From assembly GCA_041649015.1 (NCBI GenBank), contig JBAZNU010000001.1, forward strand, positions 558,001 through 622,000: DNA of 64,000 nt, written 5' to 3'. Source of the DNA: Ignavibacteria bacterium (GTDB lineage Bacteria > Bacteroidota > Ignavibacteria > Tepidaquicellales > Tepidaquicellaceae). The notes beneath the pieces are model-generated. The model did no database searches. It was not told where the DNA came from and worked only from the letters and a program-made list of their open reading frames with translations. The first letter of the stretch is position 1. Every line of letters starts with the position of its first letter. A program made the position numbers and the translations under genes. Shown here in pieces: positions 34,249 to 45,221 of the stretch.

Positions 34249-35772
34249 ATGATAAGACAAATCAGGCAAACTTTATTCTCATTAATTTTTTTTAGCATTG
34301 TCGTAATATTATTTTTATTTATTTCGATGCCGGCGATAGCTCAGATGCAATTCGAGTGGGTGAGGAATTATCCTAATTTTCAGGGACATTCAGCAGCGAT
34401 TGATTCAGCAGGAAATATTTATTCCGTTGGTGACTCATCAAGTTATTTGATAGTTCTTAAACATAATTCAAACGGAAATCTTCTCTGGAAAAGAAAGTTA
34501 AATCACAGAAAAACTAACTCAAGATTGCTAGCAGCAACTGATAGAAATAATGAACTATTCGTATCATTTGGAAATATTAATCATCAATTTGTATTGGTAA
34601 AAATTGATTCATCAGGGCAGTTGAAATGGGATAATATATTAATTTATGGAGGATATGACGAGCCATACGGTATTGCCGTTGATAAGGCAGGTTTTATTTA
34701 TTTAACTGGAGAGACATTTAATGGGATTACTAAATGCCTCACGGTAAAATATACTCCGCAAGGCGATACACTATGGGCAAGAATTAACCCGGAATACGTA
34801 ATGGGAGGGAACTATGTAAGTATTGATGACAGCGGATATGTTTACGTTGCTGGAGGTTATATTTCTTCCGGTGGAAGTTATTATTATGGAACTTTGAAAT
34901 ACGATAATAATGGAAATCTGAAATGGTTTAGAAAGTATAGTTATCAGAATACGATTTCAAGAGGTCTTTGTGTAAAGCCTGACAACAAAGGTAATTGCTA
35001 CGTTAGTGGATATATAACTTTGTATAATGGAAAAAGCATTTCCGGGCTTATTAAATATGATTATAAAGGTGATTCCGTGTGGGTAAGTGTTTTCGGAGAT
35101 TCTTTAACGGTATCATCAGGATCACAGAATATTAATTTCGATGATATCGGAAATATATACTTATCATGTCTTTATACTATAAAATATGACACAGCTGGTA
35201 ATATACAATGGTACAGAAATAATAATGGTTATCTTTTATATTGGTTTGCATATCAAAACAACCATTTATATTGTGCGGGGCGGAGGGCTGTGCAATTTAA
35301 TCCTGATGTAATAATTAATGAACTTGATACGAAGGGTAAATTAATTAGTCAAAACTACTATCCACAATCAGCTCCAGTAGAATGCAAATTGATTTGTTAT
35401 ACAAATTCAATTTATTTCATAACTAATGCCCAAGATTCTTTGATTCTAATAAAATATAAGACACCCTCAAGCAACATAATTAACAACACAACTATTATAA
35501 GTGATTACAAATTACATCAGAACTTTCCGAATCCTTTTAATTCATCAACGATAATTCGTTATTCTTTGTTTAAGCCCGGCAATATAAATCTAAAAATATA
35601 CGATATTAAAGGAAAAGAAATATTAAACTTTGCGAATGGATTTAAGCAGGCAGGAGAATACAAAGAAAGACTATCGTTGGAAAACCTCGAATTATCATCA
35701 GGGGTTTATTTTTACTCGTTATTCGTTAACAATGTTTTTATAGATACAAAAAAACTTATTGTGATAAAGTAA
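34249..35772 (+). CDS. Secreted SBBP-like propeller protein with T9SS sorting domain
   Basis: A 507-residue exported protein, counted from the Met that directly precedes the signal peptide (MIRQIRQTLFSL...PAIAQ). An upstream ATG at 34210 would add 13 residues. The body has repeated blades of the form DxAGNIYxxG and YDNNGNLKWFRKY, typical of SBBP/NHL-like propellers. The C-terminal 80 residues are a T9SS sorting domain of a more diverged kind (HQNFPNPFNSSTIIRYS, IYDIKGKEILNF, SSGVYFYSLF). It sits between the two giant paralogues. Ligand unknown. No Shine-Dalgarno is visible. Confidence 0.78.
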   Translation: MIRQIRQTLFSLIFFSIVVILFLFISMPAIAQMQFEWVRNYPNFQGHSAAIDSAGNIYSVGDSSSYLIVLKHNSNGNLLWKRKLNHRKTNSRLLAATDRNNELFVSFGNINHQFVLVKIDSSGQLKWDNILIYGGYDEPYGIAVDKAGFIYLTGETFNGITKCLTVKYTPQGDTLWARINPEYVMGGNYVSIDDSGYVYVAGGYISSGGSYYYGTLKYDNNGNLKWFRKYSYQNTISRGLCVKPDNKGNCYVSGYITLYNGKSISGLIKYDYKGDSVWVSVFGDSLTVSSGSQNINFDDIGNIYLSCLYTIKYDTAGNIQWYRNNNGYLLYWFAYQNNHLYCAGRRAVQFNPDVIINELDTKGKLISQNYYPQSAPVECKLICYTNSIYFITNAQDSLILIKYKTPSSNIINNTTIISDYKLHQNFPNPFNSSTIIRYSLFKPGNINLKIYDIKGKEILNFANGFKQAGEYKERLSLENLELSSGVYFYSLFVNNVFIDTKKLIVIK

Positions 35773-35922
35773 CCTTGCATATTAACGGTACACCGGAAAG
35801 GAGGAATCAGAATAGTTTTTTATAATTTACTAAATTATCAGAAGTGCAAACCGGTAAAAATTATCACAACCATTTAAATTAATTTATTTTTTAAAAACAG
35901 GCATTAATAAAAATTAAATTTT

Positions 35923-36663
35923 ATGAAAACAAAAATTTATACATTTGTGCTTTTTTTACTTTTCCCTGTATTTGTTTCTTCACAGACTATACCCTTCCTA
36001 AACGAGAATCATTTTAAGACACTTAATTTCGAATGCGGGGGGTTTGTAACAGCCGTATATCCTGCTTTTAATAATACTACTAATTTAGGCTCACAGTGGT
36101 TATACGCTAAAACAGACGTTGGAGGTGTTTATAAAAGCACTAATAACGGCGATAACTGGACATTGATTTCTAATTATTACCATGATGGCATACTTGGGGT
36201 AAGCGAGAGTATGTTTTTTTCGCATTACGTCGTTGCTGGGCTTGCTGTTAATCCAACCGATAAAGAAAAACTTATTTTGGCATGGGGGAGTTGGAAAACA
36301 CAAGATTATACTGATGCATACGGTAAATGCGTTTTATACACAGTAAATGGAGGTGCAACTTGGGAAAAATCAAATTTTTATGATCTTCAAAGTAATCTGA
36401 TTTACGGACCAAGATTTGACGGAGATGTTTTCGAGAATAAACTCGGGGGGGAATGTATTTCCTACCATCCTGGAGGGAATATTATATATTTAGGGGGGTT
36501 ATATGATTCAACACGACAATCAAAATCCGATTTATTTGTAAGTACAGATGGCGGTATAAATTTTTACTTATCGGCTGCTTTTAATTCTGTCGCCGAAACA
36601 GGGGATAGTATCATAAGCTTAGCGTACGTCAAAAATTCTGCTAATAATTTTCAAAGACTCTGA
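35923..36663 (+). pseudogene. N-terminal part of the second giant T9SS cargo (frameshifted)
   Basis: A 246-residue frame with a signal peptide (MKTKIYTFVLFLLFPVFVSSQ). It is homologous to the first 240 residues of the 1,642-residue protein at 29008, including LYAKTDVGGVYKSTNNG. It stops at TGA 36661-36663 in the middle of a propeller blade. The homology continues directly in another frame (ATC GGA ACA at 36663 onward, reading IGTNKYLYY against VGTTGGMYV in the paralogue). Loss of one base near 36655-36662 would explain the break. It is therefore one broken gene, or a sequencing error. Six- and seven-G runs at 36037, 36445 and 36493 lie within this part but not at the break. Confidence 0.75.
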
Positions 36664-36680
36664 TCGGAACAAACAAATAC

Positions 36681-39600
36681 TTGTATTACTGCGATCGATT
36701 TACATCAATCGGGTTTCCTGTTCAGGACTCAATTTTTCGCTTTAATTTTAGTTCAGGTATTCCAAATAATCAAACACACTTTATTCGGATTTTACCCCAT
36801 ACAGACGGCACTGCATACGTGGCATATACAAGAAACGGCGTTAGTAATGTAAAGGGACCGGGAGGATTGATTAGAATAATAAGTCAATCTAATTGGGCTG
36901 ATAGAACCAGTAATTTTAACACTAATGCCGGACAACTTTATGATCAAAATTATCTATCATTACTTTCTTTTATGGATAGTAATTCAGATCATATAATAGC
37001 AGGTAGGGTAAATAATGTTGTTAGAAAATCTACTGACGGAGGTAATAGTTGGTCAGGAGAAAGCACTATAAATTCAAATTTAATACATTTCAAATATGAC
37101 CAAAGCAAATCTTTTCCTACTCATCAATTTCATGAAGAATATACCAGCTATTTTTATACAGGAACTAATTTTTTAGTCAAGAATCCCAATTCGGCATTAA
37201 ACTCTGATAAATGTTGGTATATGAGTGGTGGGGCCGGATTAAGAATGACAACAAATGCAAGTACGAACTATTCGGGAAATTTCTTAGGAAGTAACACAAA
37301 TACAAGTTGGTATTATTCGACTTTTGGTCAAAGCATGCCTGTAATATTCGATGTTTCATTTGAACCGGCATCTTCAAGAACAGTTCCGGGAATGATGATA
37401 CCAATAGGTGATTGGACGATGGCTGTTAAAAATGACCAAATTGCGAATTATGATACAATGAGTTATGATAATCAAAGAACACGTATGAATAACACCAATA
37501 CATGGATTTCAGAAGTATCTCGAGCATTATACAAGCCTTTGCAATCAAATGTTTCTTATATAATGGGCGGCGACTCGTATTCAGGTGCGAATAGAGCAAG
37601 ATTATATAAAAGGACAAGAGAAATTAGCGGCAACATAATAATAGATTCTGGATCATTATTTCAGGATTCGAACAGATTTATATGCGACGGAACAATATTC
37701 AAATGGAATTCTGATTATGATAATCTTTTAATATTAGTAGGCTCTGATCAGGAAACCACACCTGATCCGACTCATAAACTTGGTTTGTTTCGTTCAACTG
37801 ACGACGGAGAAACATTTATACCGACTTCATTTACACTTCAGAACAGTTGTCTCCCTGAAATAAATACTTACGAAAGATATATGAACTCTATTCTTCCAGT
37901 AGGATATAGCGGAAAAATTCAGGGAAGATGGGATTCGCAATTTAATCTTGCCAGAGTTCCGAATCCTAACGGTGAAGATATAATTTATTTATATCTCGAA
38001 AACGGAGGAATGTTTTTTTCACTAAACGGAGGAGCAGATTGGACAATTACAAATAATCCATCTAATGTTATATTAGGGAAAGGCTGTTTAAAATATATAG
38101 GGAACAGTCAACTTGCTCTTGCAATTGAAGGAGCAGGATTGTTTAAAGGAACTATCAATACAACTAATGGTAGTGTAAATTGGGAAGCTTTCGGCGATTT
38201 CACAAGTGCCTCTCAAGTAGATGTATATAATGGCAAATGGGTAGTATTTGGAAAAAGAGATGGTGTGAATAACGACAGATTATTTAAATATACAAACTGG
38301 CCGCCGCAATTAGGTTGGAAACTTATTACGGGAAGAATCAGAGGGGTCCGCTCATTAAGAATAAAGCCGAATGATACCAGAGAAGTCTGGATTGCAACGA
38401 CCGGAATGGGTGTGGTCGTTTATAATCAGTTAATTAACCAAAATTATCTTATTTCCAAGGATGCAAGCGTATGTGATAATGTTAACATAAACATAAACAC
38501 AACATTTGACGAGGATGTTATAGTTGAAAACGGCGGACAGCTTATATTACAGGACAGCGCTGTAATCCAACTTGCAGAGGGGGTGAAGATAATCGTTCAG
38601 GAAGGCGGAAAACTAACAGCAAATAACGTAACATTCATATCAAAAAGCGAAAATGAAAACTGGGGAGGAATAGAAGTTGAAAACTGCGATTCGAGTTTAA
38701 CGATTCAGAACTGTACGTTTAATAATGCAGAACTGCCGATAAAGATAACCAATGATGAATCTTATGCGTTTAGCGAAAAGATTATAAAGAACAATGTATT
38801 CAACTGCGAAAACACACAGGACTTTGCAATTTATGCTGAGAACGTATTCAACATACTGATACAGGGAAATCAGTTCAATATGTCTGGTGAAGGCTGTCAG
38901 ACTGTCGGACTTGAGGTTAAAAACAACGGGGATTATATTAGTGCTGAAAGTGAACCAAAAATAAATATAATAAGCAACACATTTACAGACGGATGCGCCT
39001 CTATGGTTTTGAACAGCTATGCCTCCGAACTTACCCCGGTTTATGTATATGGAAACACATTCAACGGAAGTTCAGCGAATTATAACATAATAGGAAGAAT
39101 GATAACCGGAAAGATAAAGAACAACAATTTTTCGTCCAACGGTACAGACAATCCCGTTTATCTTCAGCAATGCACACCCGATATGTTTGGGAACGTAATA
39201 AACGGAGGGGGAACGACTATGATACTAAACGGTCACTCATACCCAAACTTATCACCCTTACGAACAAGCAATACATACTACTGGTACGGAGGACGAAACA
39301 AGCTTTATTCAACGAACGCAGGAAATATTAACGTTATAGACGCAGGATTACCATTAATAAACTACGGACATAACCAGTTCAGCAAGAATTCCGACCCTGC
39401 TTATTTCCATATTTCAGGTGCTCTTGATTCAACCGTTGAAACATATGGCGCTGCGGTAAATGCATGGTGCACTTCGGGTGAGAATCCGGTGAATTATCTT
39501 TACACATCGGGAAATCCCTACGTAATTACTGATTTTAGCGATAATTACTCTTGCAATCAACTGCCTGCTGTTCAATACACGGGAAGTGTGATAACGAACA

Positions 39601-40775
39601 TGGGATTTGGAATAAACGATACAATATTTACTAGCCTGTACTCCACAAACTCCTACATACCGCCGGATGAGATATTATACTCACAGGCTACGGTTTATAC
39701 ATCGAACGGACAATATTTAGACGCGATAAACAGCTATAAGAATTTAATCTGTACATATTTTGAGAGCCAGTACTTGAACACATCTCTGTATGATATATTC
39801 GATTGCTATCAGGGATTAGATACAAGCTCAAGTCCAACATACAGAGACAATTTACACAGCGATTTAAAGACATTCCTGAACGATAAAATACAGAGCAGGA
39901 ATTACAACTCGGAATTTATCGACATCGCATATTATCTTGTAAACATGTGCGAAGTAAACATGGAAGAATATAATGATGCACTAACGGGGTTTGAATTCAT
40001 TGCTATGTTTCATCCTGACGCAACTATGAGGCTTCTTGCGAGCTGGGATTACGACGAAGTACAAGATCTAATGGGACAAAGCGGAGCGCAAAAGGAAGTA
40101 ACCGCTAAACAATTCAGGGAAAGAATTTTAACAAAAATTGAGAAGGCTATTAAGAAGGATTCGACAATGCGAGTTGTTAGCAGGATGTATAAACAACAAA
40201 ATGAGGAAATTGATAATACTTATTCTTCTAAAACAACGAACACTAAATTCAACAATGAAAATACCGGCAGGATAAAGACAGATAACGCGGCAAAGAAGGA
40301 TAACGCATCAAAAGAAAACAGCAAACGTCCGAATATTATGCAGCTTTCAAAAGAAGTCAGGGAAGACTTAATTCAAAGAGCGGAGGATAATTTAAGGGGT
40401 TTGAAAACCATGAATACGGAGAGTAAGATTAAGAAACATAAAGAAGACATTCTACTCATTGCGGGTCTAACTGCAGCAAAAGAAAAGGAAAAGGAAACTA
40501 TATACTTACCTTTGAGTTACGGACTTTCGCAGAATTATCCTAATCCTTTCAATCCAGTAACGAAGATAAATTACGAGCTTCCGAGTGACGGAAAAGTTAA
40601 ACTTATGATATACGATGTACTCGGAAGAGAAGTAAAGACACTAGTAAACGAAGTGAAGCAAGCCGGTAAATATACTGTAGAATTTAACGGTCACAACTAT
40701 GCGAGCGGAGTATATTTTTACAGGATAGAGTCCGGGAAATTTACAGAGGTGAAGCGTATGGTGTTAGTAAAGTAA
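36681..40775 (+). pseudogene. C-terminal part of the second giant T9SS cargo (frameshifted)
   Basis: The open frame continues from about 36663, and the first possible start codon is TTG at 36681 (1,364 residues). It contains the rest of the propellers (IPIGDWTMAV near 235), the beta-helix (PbH1-type repeats from about 590 to 960), TPR-like helices, the polar linker and the T9SS sorting domain (SQNYPNPFNPVTKINYE, SGVYFYRIE). It is collinear with the paralogue at 29008-33936. About 370 bp (40173-40545) are nearly identical to 33334-33706. It has no signal peptide of its own, so export requires fusion with the 35923 frame. Confidence 0.78.
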
Positions 40776-40822
40776 ACAACAATCAGGGACCAGAAAACAA
40801 AAGGGCAAAAAGAAAGAATGTT

Positions 40823-40850
40823 AAAACGGGGGCAAGGTCCCCCGTTTTTA
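40823..40850 (+). terminator. Terminator after the second giant T9SS gene
   Basis: The perfect 10-bp stem AAAACGGGGG (40823-40832) pairs with CCCCCGTTTT (40839-40848). It has a 6-nt loop and ends in a T-run. It closes the T9SS cargo cluster. Confidence 0.88.
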
Positions 40851-40981
40851 TATAAAATGAGGGGTTGAAGGGGTAAAATTTAAAACAATTTTGCGGTTCA
40901 TTTATATTTTTCATTTCATTGTTATTTTTATGCAGTATTGATAAATTCAGGAATTCTACTAATTTTATACTATAATAATTA

Positions 40982-41794
40982 ATGAGTGAGAAGGGTTTTT
41001 TAAAAACGACATATAAGAATATACTCGTAACAGAAATTACAAATGAAAAGGGGTTAAGCGTATGTCAGGTACAGATTAACAGACCGCAAGTAATGAATGC
41101 GCTAAACATGGAACTTATGACAGAGCTTACAGAGGTGCTTTTTGAGGTTGACAAAGATGAGAGCTTTGGGTGCAGCGTGCTGACGGGCAATGAGAAGGCA
41201 TTTGCGGCGGGTGTTGATATAAAGGAAATGGCGTCTTACAATTCGGTTGAAATGCATTACATGAATATGTTTGCTTCGTGGGATAAACTAAGAGGTATTA
41301 AGAAGCCCCTGATAGCGGCAGTAAGCGGTTTTGCTCTTGGCGGCGGGTGTGAGCTTGCAATGCTTTGTGATATGATAGTTGCGGCTAAATCTGCAAAGTT
41401 CGGACAGCCCGAGGTGAACCTCGGCGTAATACCCGGTGTAGGCGGAACGCAGAGATTAACCCGCGCGGTAGGCAAGGCAAGGGCGATGGAAATAATACTG
41501 ACGGGAAGAATGATAGAATCGGAAGAGCTGTATGTTGCAGGGCTTTTAACAAAGGTTTCGGAAGACGACAAATATCTTGAAGACGCAATAGTAATCGCCA
41601 AGACGATTTGCACAAAGGCGCCGCTTGCTGTACAACTCGCGAAGGAAAGCATACTGCGGGCTTTTGACACAACCATGGAAATGGGAATAGAAGCAGAGAA
41701 GAAAAACTTTTACCTGCTTTTTGCATCAGAGGATAAAATGGAGGGAATGAAAGCGTTTATTGAAAAAAGAAAACCCGTATGGAAGGGGAAGTAA
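40982..41794 (+). CDS. Enoyl-CoA hydratase/isomerase (crotonase) family
   Basis: A 270-residue cytoplasmic crotonase. The oxyanion-hole and catalytic segments are complete: FAAGVDIKEM near 74-83, ALGGGCELAMLCD with Glu124, and FGQPEVNLGVIPGVGGTQRL with Glu144. Both Glu residues needed for true hydratase activity are present, so enoyl-CoA hydration in fatty-acid or amino-acid breakdown is likely. No other beta-oxidation genes are adjacent. The HtrA-like gene begins 19 bases downstream, so they may share a transcript without an obvious functional link. Confidence 0.92.
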   Translation: MSEKGFLKTTYKNILVTEITNEKGLSVCQVQINRPQVMNALNMELMTELTEVLFEVDKDESFGCSVLTGNEKAFAAGVDIKEMASYNSVEMHYMNMFASWDKLRGIKKPLIAAVSGFALGGGCELAMLCDMIVAAKSAKFGQPEVNLGVIPGVGGTQRLTRAVGKARAMEIILTGRMIESEELYVAGLLTKVSEDDKYLEDAIVIAKTICTKAPLAVQLAKESILRAFDTTMEMGIEAEKKNFYLLFASEDKMEGMKAFIEKRKPVWKGK

Positions 41795-41813
41795 AAATGA
41801 GAAAGGACAGCGA

Positions 41814-43430
41814 TTGAAAAAAATCTTTATAGCACTGCTGCTGCTAACGGCGGCGGTCTCAGCGTATTCACAGGATATAAACAAGAAAACAGCAGAACAA
41901 AAACCAACTTTAAGTATAGAGAAAAAGGACGGTGATTTAGATGCGGAACAAATAATTGAGCAGAATAAGGATGCTCTTGTTTCGGTCTGGTTTCACACGG
42001 ATAACTATTCGGATTTTTATTATAGTGCGCTTCCCAAAGACACGACAATATTGAGCGGAAGCGGGTTTATATTTGATTCGAGGGGATTTTTAGGAACGAA
42101 CTATCACGTAATTGACGGGTTTGACAGTCTGCTTGTAAAAACATCCGACGGCACTTTTTATGAGGCAGAGCTTGTGTATGTGGAAGAGAAGAACGACATT
42201 GCGATATTAAGAATATTAAACGGCGGAGAGAAAACATTTCCAACGGTAAAAATAGGAAACTCTGATTTACCAAAAGTGGGGCAGAGTGTTTTTGCAGTGG
42301 GCTCACCGCTTGGGTTTGAGTACACAATCTCCGAAGGAATAATAGCGGCCATAAGAGAGAACGAGAAGGTTTCTTTTAATGACCCGGCAACATACGCATT
42401 AATTGAAAAGAATTTTGATAAAGTGATACAGATAACGGCTGCCATATCGCCGGGGAACAGCGGCGGGGCGCTATTTAACGCAAAGGGTGAAGTAATAGGA
42501 ATTACGACATATTCATACGGATTTTACGGCAACCTGAATTTTGCGATTGCAATAAACAGTTTTACGCGTGTGGCAAGCAACATAAATTTTGCTGCTTTGG
42601 ATAACGATGAGGCATTTATAGAAAAGAAGAAGGAGAATCTTTTTAATTCCAACTACAGACTTGCAGAGTCGTACAAATCGAACCTTTACATGAACTGGTA
42701 TTACACGAAGCAGCGGGATACGATGAAAACATACGATACGATGACTGTGAAGCAGGACTCCGTTAATCAGTTACATTTTAAGAAGGCAGAACAATATTAC
42801 AACATGTGCATAGACATGAAGCCGGATACATTTTATGTTTATCAGGGTTTGATGGACCTGTATGTATTTACTGAAAAATTCGACAAGGCGGAATCGCTTT
42901 ATAGTACAATAAAGGAGCGATTTACTTCGGACAGTTTACTGAGCACGTTTTCTACATCACTCGCACAGGCATATTCGACTTCAAAAGATTACAAGAAGGC
43001 GCTTATGTTTTACGAGAAAATTTACGCAAAAGACACAAGCGATAATTACATACTTACACAGATAGCCGATTTATACTATAAACAGAATGAAGTAAAGAAA
43101 TCCGAAAGCATTTACAAGAAAATGATAAAGAACGATGTCAACAATGTAAACGGGTATGCACAGTTAGGTAAGATAAACTATGAAAGAGGGGAATATGAAG
43201 AAGCCAGAAGGTACATTGAAACTGCATTTGAAAAGACGTTTATTGATGAGTATTCATACGGCAGCTACTTTGACCTGCATTATTACAGAGGGCTGATAGC
43301 CATAAAAGAGGGAAGAAAAATGGAAGCAATGCTTGCATACATAGATCTAAGAAATACTTACACTTATACAAAGGAAGATAACGAAAAAAAGTTAGCCCTT
43401 TATAAAGCAATTAAAAAAATGGAAGAATAA
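41814..43430 (+). CDS. Secreted HtrA-like trypsin-fold protease with TPR repeats
   Basis: A 538-residue exported protease. I place the start at TTG 41814, which has AAAGGA about 7 bases upstream and directly precedes the signal peptide MKKIFIALLLLTAAVSAYS. Residues about 45-270 are a trypsin-like domain with His98 (GTNYHVI), Asp128 (EKNDIAIL) and Ser216 (SPGNSGGAL). In place of the PDZ domains of DegP/HtrA there are TPR-type helical repeats (about 320-530). It is probably periplasmic quality control or regulated proteolysis, with the TPRs choosing partners. The C-terminus shows no sorting domain. Confidence 0.88.
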   Translation: MKKIFIALLLLTAAVSAYSQDINKKTAEQKPTLSIEKKDGDLDAEQIIEQNKDALVSVWFHTDNYSDFYYSALPKDTTILSGSGFIFDSRGFLGTNYHVIDGFDSLLVKTSDGTFYEAELVYVEEKNDIAILRILNGGEKTFPTVKIGNSDLPKVGQSVFAVGSPLGFEYTISEGIIAAIRENEKVSFNDPATYALIEKNFDKVIQITAAISPGNSGGALFNAKGEVIGITTYSYGFYGNLNFAIAINSFTRVASNINFAALDNDEAFIEKKKENLFNSNYRLAESYKSNLYMNWYYTKQRDTMKTYDTMTVKQDSVNQLHFKKAEQYYNMCIDMKPDTFYVYQGLMDLYVFTEKFDKAESLYSTIKERFTSDSLLSTFSTSLAQAYSTSKDYKKALMFYEKIYAKDTSDNYILTQIADLYYKQNEVKKSESIYKKMIKNDVNNVNGYAQLGKINYERGEYEEARRYIETAFEKTFIDEYSYGSYFDLHYYRGLIAIKEGRKMEAMLAYIDLRNTYTYTKEDNEKKLALYKAIKKMEE

Positions 43431-43463
43431 TATTAAATTAAGGAAAATATAAATTTTAGAAAA

Positions 43464-45221
43464 ATGGTAAAAAATTATGATGTAGTAATAATCGGAGCAG
43501 GGGGAGCGGGACTTCGTGCGGCAGTTGAAATCCCAAAGGAATATTCCTGCGCAGTATTGTCAAAAGTGTTTCCTCCGCGTTCACATACGGGCACGGCACA
43601 GGGCGGAGTTTGTGCGGCGCTGGGCAACGTTGAAGAGGACAGCTGGGAAAATCACTCTTTTGATACGGTAAAAGGGAGCGACTACCTTGGCGACCAGGAT
43701 GCGATAGACCAGATGTGTCAGGATGCCATAAGGGCAATAATAGAGCTCGAGCACATGGGGCTTCCTTTCTCAAGAACACCAGAGGGAAAGATTGCACAGA
43801 GAAAATTTGGCGGGCATACAAAACCAGCAGACCCGAACGACCCATACGGAAAGAGAGTACCCGTAATGCGTGCGTGCTACTCGGCTGACAGGACGGGTCA
43901 TGTTATGCTTCAGACGCTGTTTGAGAACTGCATCAAGAATCAAGTTGATTTTTATTCTGAGTATTTTGTGACTGATTTAATCGTTGAAGATAAGGTTTGC
44001 AAAGGTGTTGCTGCGTTTGACATAGCAACGGGCGAGGTAACGGTGTTTCATGCAAAGGCGGTTATGTTTGCAACGGGAGGATACGGGAGAGTTTTCAGAA
44101 TAACATCTAATGCACACGTAGGAACTGGGGACGGAACAGGATTAATATACAAGAATGGTTTACCGCTTGAAGATATGGAGTTTTTCCAATTTCATCCGAC
44201 AGGATTATGGAAGCTTGGAATACTTGTTTCGGAAGCAGCAAGAGGCGAGGGCGGAATACTTAAGAACAAAGACGGCGAAAGGTTTATGCAGAGATATGCT
44301 CCCACGGTAATGGATTTAGCACCGAGGGATATGGTATCGAGAGCGATAATTTCAGAAATACGCGAAGGAAGAGGAATACTCGGAAGCGACGGTACCCACT
44401 ACGTAAACCTTGATGTATCGCATCTTGGTAAGAAGGTAATAGACGAGAAACTTCCAGAAATCACGGGGTTTGCAAGAACATATCTTGGTGTCGAGCCGAC
44501 AAAAGAGCCGATACCAATTCAGCCGACAGCGCACTATGCCATGGGCGGGATACCAACAAACGTAGAATGCGAAGTGCTTGCAGATGAAAAGGGAACGATA
44601 ATTAAAGGACTATATGCGGCGGGCGAATGCGCATGCGTATCGGTGCACGGCGGAAACAGGCTTGGAACAAACTCTTTGCTTGACCTTGTAGTATTCGGAA
44701 GAAGAGGCGGAAAGAGAATGGCAGAATTTATAAAGACGGCGGATTACTCGCCGATAAACTCAACTCCTGCAGAAAAGACGAAAGAGCAAATGGATAAATA
44801 CCTGAATGCAACAGGCAAAGAAAAGGTATATGCATTAAGAACAGAACTGCAGGAATGGATGATGGAGAAGTGCGGAATCTTCAGAAACGAAGCCGATTTA
44901 AAGGCTATGATTGACAAACTCAATGAGCTTAAAGAGAAATTTAAGAATATATCAATACAGGATAAAGGCAAGGTTTTCAACACAGATTTAATGGAAGCGA
45001 TGGAACTCGAGAACCTTCTGCTGAACGCAGAGGCGACAGTTTACAGTGCATACAACAGAAAGGAAAGCCGCGGCGCACATACGAGGGAAGACTATCCAAA
45101 CCGCGACGACGTAAACTGGATGCAGCATACGTTTATTTATAAGAATGACAGCGGAGAACCAAAGATAACTAAGAAACCGGTTACAGTTACAAGGTATAAG
45201 CCAATGGAAAGAAAGTATTGA
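43464..45221 (+). CDS. sdhA: Succinate dehydrogenase/fumarate reductase flavoprotein subunit
   Basis: A 585-residue FAD subunit. The Rossmann motif is VVIIGAGGAGLRAAVE (residues 8-23). The FAD-attachment His is in RSHTGTAQGGV near 48. EDSWENHSFDTVKGSDYLGDQDA, the active-site region QFHPTG near 235, and HGGNRLGTNSLLDLVVFGR near 395-413 are all conserved. It oxidises succinate in the TCA cycle or reduces fumarate. It begins an operon with a secreted protein gene (4-base overlap) and sdhB. No sdhC or sdhD membrane-anchor gene is present on either side. Confidence 0.96.
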   Translation: MVKNYDVVIIGAGGAGLRAAVEIPKEYSCAVLSKVFPPRSHTGTAQGGVCAALGNVEEDSWENHSFDTVKGSDYLGDQDAIDQMCQDAIRAIIELEHMGLPFSRTPEGKIAQRKFGGHTKPADPNDPYGKRVPVMRACYSADRTGHVMLQTLFENCIKNQVDFYSEYFVTDLIVEDKVCKGVAAFDIATGEVTVFHAKAVMFATGGYGRVFRITSNAHVGTGDGTGLIYKNGLPLEDMEFFQFHPTGLWKLGILVSEAARGEGGILKNKDGERFMQRYAPTVMDLAPRDMVSRAIISEIREGRGILGSDGTHYVNLDVSHLGKKVIDEKLPEITGFARTYLGVEPTKEPIPIQPTAHYAMGGIPTNVECEVLADEKGTIIKGLYAAGECACVSVHGGNRLGTNSLLDLVVFGRRGGKRMAEFIKTADYSPINSTPAEKTKEQMDKYLNATGKEKVYALRTELQEWMMEKCGIFRNEADLKAMIDKLNELKEKFKNISIQDKGKVFNTDLMEAMELENLLLNAEATVYSAYNRKESRGAHTREDYPNRDDVNWMQHTFIYKNDSGEPKITKKPVTVTRYKPMERKY

